Positions 63,253 to 64,000 of a DNA stretch of 64,000 nt are shown in pieces; the stretch's first letter is position 1; each line of letters starts with the position of its first letter. The notes under the pieces were generated by a model. The model ran no database searches. It had not been told where the DNA came from and saw nothing but the letters and a program-made list of their open reading frames with translations. A program made the position numbers and the translations under genes. The DNA comes from Mariniphaga anaerophila (GTDB taxonomy: Bacteria; Bacteroidota; Bacteroidia; Bacteroidales; Prolixibacteraceae): NCBI RefSeq assembly GCF_900129025.1, contig NZ_FQUM01000008.1, forward strand, positions 107,932 to 171,931, read 5' to 3'.

Positions 63253-63777
63253 ATGTGTGTTAATTGCTACATAGGGACAGATTCAGAATTGAAAGAAATA
63301 GAATTTGACAGGAACAATCCTGAATTTTGTGTTGTGAAAGTTGATAAATCGGATTTTGACAAAGACACTTTTTCAACTAATAACATCTATTATATTGGAA
63401 CTAGAGAAGGTTGTGGATGCAAATTTGGGATTCAAGAAATTCCGAGTGAAATTATTAATGAAGCAAAACAACTAATCAATGCAAAAAAAGAACTAACCGA
63501 TAAGATTAGGCAATTCTTTGAATATGAAAGTACAATTGATGAGATTGATTTTACAGTTAAAGAAAGTAAAGACTACTCAGAGGATACTCAAAAGCTTTAT
63601 ACCTTGATTACTGGTTTATGTAATAAAAATGATAAAGTTGAATTTTATGGATGCGAGGCGGACCATGAAAAGAAAAAATACGATGAGAAATTGACGATAG
63701 ATTTGAAAGAAGGTGACTTATATATAGATTTTGATAAGTTTTGGGATTTGAACATTAGGATTGATATTAAAAAATAA
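63253..63777 (+). CDS. Cys-rich protein of unknown function (cassette 2)
   Basis: 174 residues. The N-terminus has MCVNCYIGTD and, near residue 55, YYIGTREGCGCKFG, so four Cys that could bind metal. The C-terminal half is acidic and alpha/beta, ending with alternating strands (LTIDLKEGDLYIDFD, NIRIDIKK). No known family recalled. Its stop is only a few bases before the attC-like site B. Confidence 0.65.
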   Translation: MCVNCYIGTDSELKEIEFDRNNPEFCVVKVDKSDFDKDTFSTNNIYYIGTREGCGCKFGIQEIPSEIINEAKQLINAKKELTDKIRQFFEYESTIDEIDFTVKESKDYSEDTQKLYTLITGLCNKNDKVEFYGCEADHEKKKYDEKLTIDLKEGDLYIDFDKFWDLNIRIDIKK

Positions 63778-63782
63778 ACGAA

Positions 63783-63918
63783 CGCACAACACGCGGTCAT
63801 AAAACATTGCGCGGATAGTGCTATATTTGAACGAAATAACAATTAATCAACGGCTTAGCAGGCTGATAAGTTTGTGTTTCAAAATGCGCAACGTTTCATA
63901 CCGCCACCGTTACCAGCG
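63783..63918 (+). repeat. attC-like recombination site B
   Basis: Left arm 63783-63812 (CGCACAACACGCGGTCAT, then AAAACATTGCGC) pairs with right arm 63886-63918 (GCGCAACGTTTCATACCG, then CCACCGTTACCAGCG) with a few unpaired bases, as in folded attC sites. Outer ends are again CGC-x-AAC and CCGTT. The 73-nt spacer has no gene. Confidence 0.65.
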
Positions 63919-64000
63919 CATTTGAAAAAGGAACCGATTAACAAATAAAAACCTATTGCAAAAAGACAAAGACAAGAAAGGAAAAGAAAAAAGACAAGCA
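63910..64000 (+). other. Start of a possible third cassette, cut by the window end
   Basis: Sequence after the site B core is AT-rich and ends in an A/G-rich low-complexity tract (about 63960-64000). No gene is visible before the window ends. Confidence 0.35.

Larger units (their letters stand above)
62929..63909 (+). mobile_element. Integron-cassette-like unit 2 (two genes)
   Basis: About 0.98 kb between GTT at 62928 and GTT at 63909. Its start core GTTGTGCGT is exactly complementary to ACGCACAAC at the left end of its own right-hand attC-like site (63782-63790). It carries two small + strand genes reading toward that site, the usual cassette layout. Confidence 0.6.

Noticed and set aside
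1..64000. CRISPR arrays, rRNA genes, insertion sequences or prophage genes
   Set aside because: I looked for regularly spaced direct repeats, transposases, Cas, capsid or terminase-like proteins and saw none.

Overview
The window is a 64 kb stretch of a Bacteroidota chromosome. The evidence is two SusC/SusD-type glycan uptake loci, many lipoproteins whose lipobox Cys is followed by acidic residues, a FecR/ECF sigma pair of the Bacteroidetes type, GH144 enzymes, and several exact TAnnTTTG -7 promoter boxes. The gene set (two GH144 genes, a sulfatase, DUF1080, GH29) suggests a free-living, possibly marine, polysaccharide degrader near the Prolixibacteraceae/Marinilabiliales. That placement is inference, since there is no rRNA or marker alignment.

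Left part (1-18.7 kb): housekeeping genes. The 3' end of ftsK is followed by lolA, then convergent aroQ and divergent xerD, truA, a tRNA-Trp, the abutting pair purB and msbA-like exporter, an NfeD-type membrane protease, a DUF1080 protein, a catalytically dead beta-lactamase-fold lipoprotein, a Na+/dicarboxylate symporter, a GH29 fucosidase, an M24 Xaa-Pro peptidase, an ArsC-fold protein without its catalytic cysteines, and a DUF349 repeat protein with a long acidic N-terminus.

PUL 1 (18.9-31.6 kb, + strand): an ECF sigma factor and a FecR anti-sigma, then a SusC transporter carrying the matching STN signalling domain, SusD, two tandem paralogous TIM-barrel hydrolase-like proteins (one a lipoprotein, one with a plain signal peptide), a DUF5106/thioredoxin-like protein and a surface lipoprotein. 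The two hydrolase-like proteins belong to no family I can name, so the target glycan is unknown.

Middle (32.1-41.5 kb): mostly secreted or lipid-anchored proteins of unknown function. It also holds a TPR sensor histidine kinase with its LuxR-type response regulator, a tiny 11-residue-repeat protein, a soluble protein with two TonB-C-like domains, and an intact serine hydrolase.

PUL 2 (41.6-60.4 kb): on the - strand SusC, SusD, a surface glycan-binding protein with two duplicated LamG domains, two GH144 (endo-beta-1,2-glucanase family) lipoproteins, a GH43-type enzyme with a discoidin domain, a GH3 beta-glucosidase and a FGly sulfatase. A divergent membrane-spanning propeller/Y_Y_Y/LuxR regulator sits upstream of susC. 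The enzymes suggest a beta-1,2-linked glucan, perhaps decorated or sulfated.

Right end (60.7-64 kb): AT-rich small genes (RDD protein, zinc ribbon, unknowns) arranged in what look like integron gene cassettes. Two imperfect-palindrome attC-like sites are visible. The short core sequence at the start of each cassette is exactly complementary to the left end of its own downstream attC-like site, as expected for cassettes. No integron integrase lies in the window. This is the most unusual structure here.
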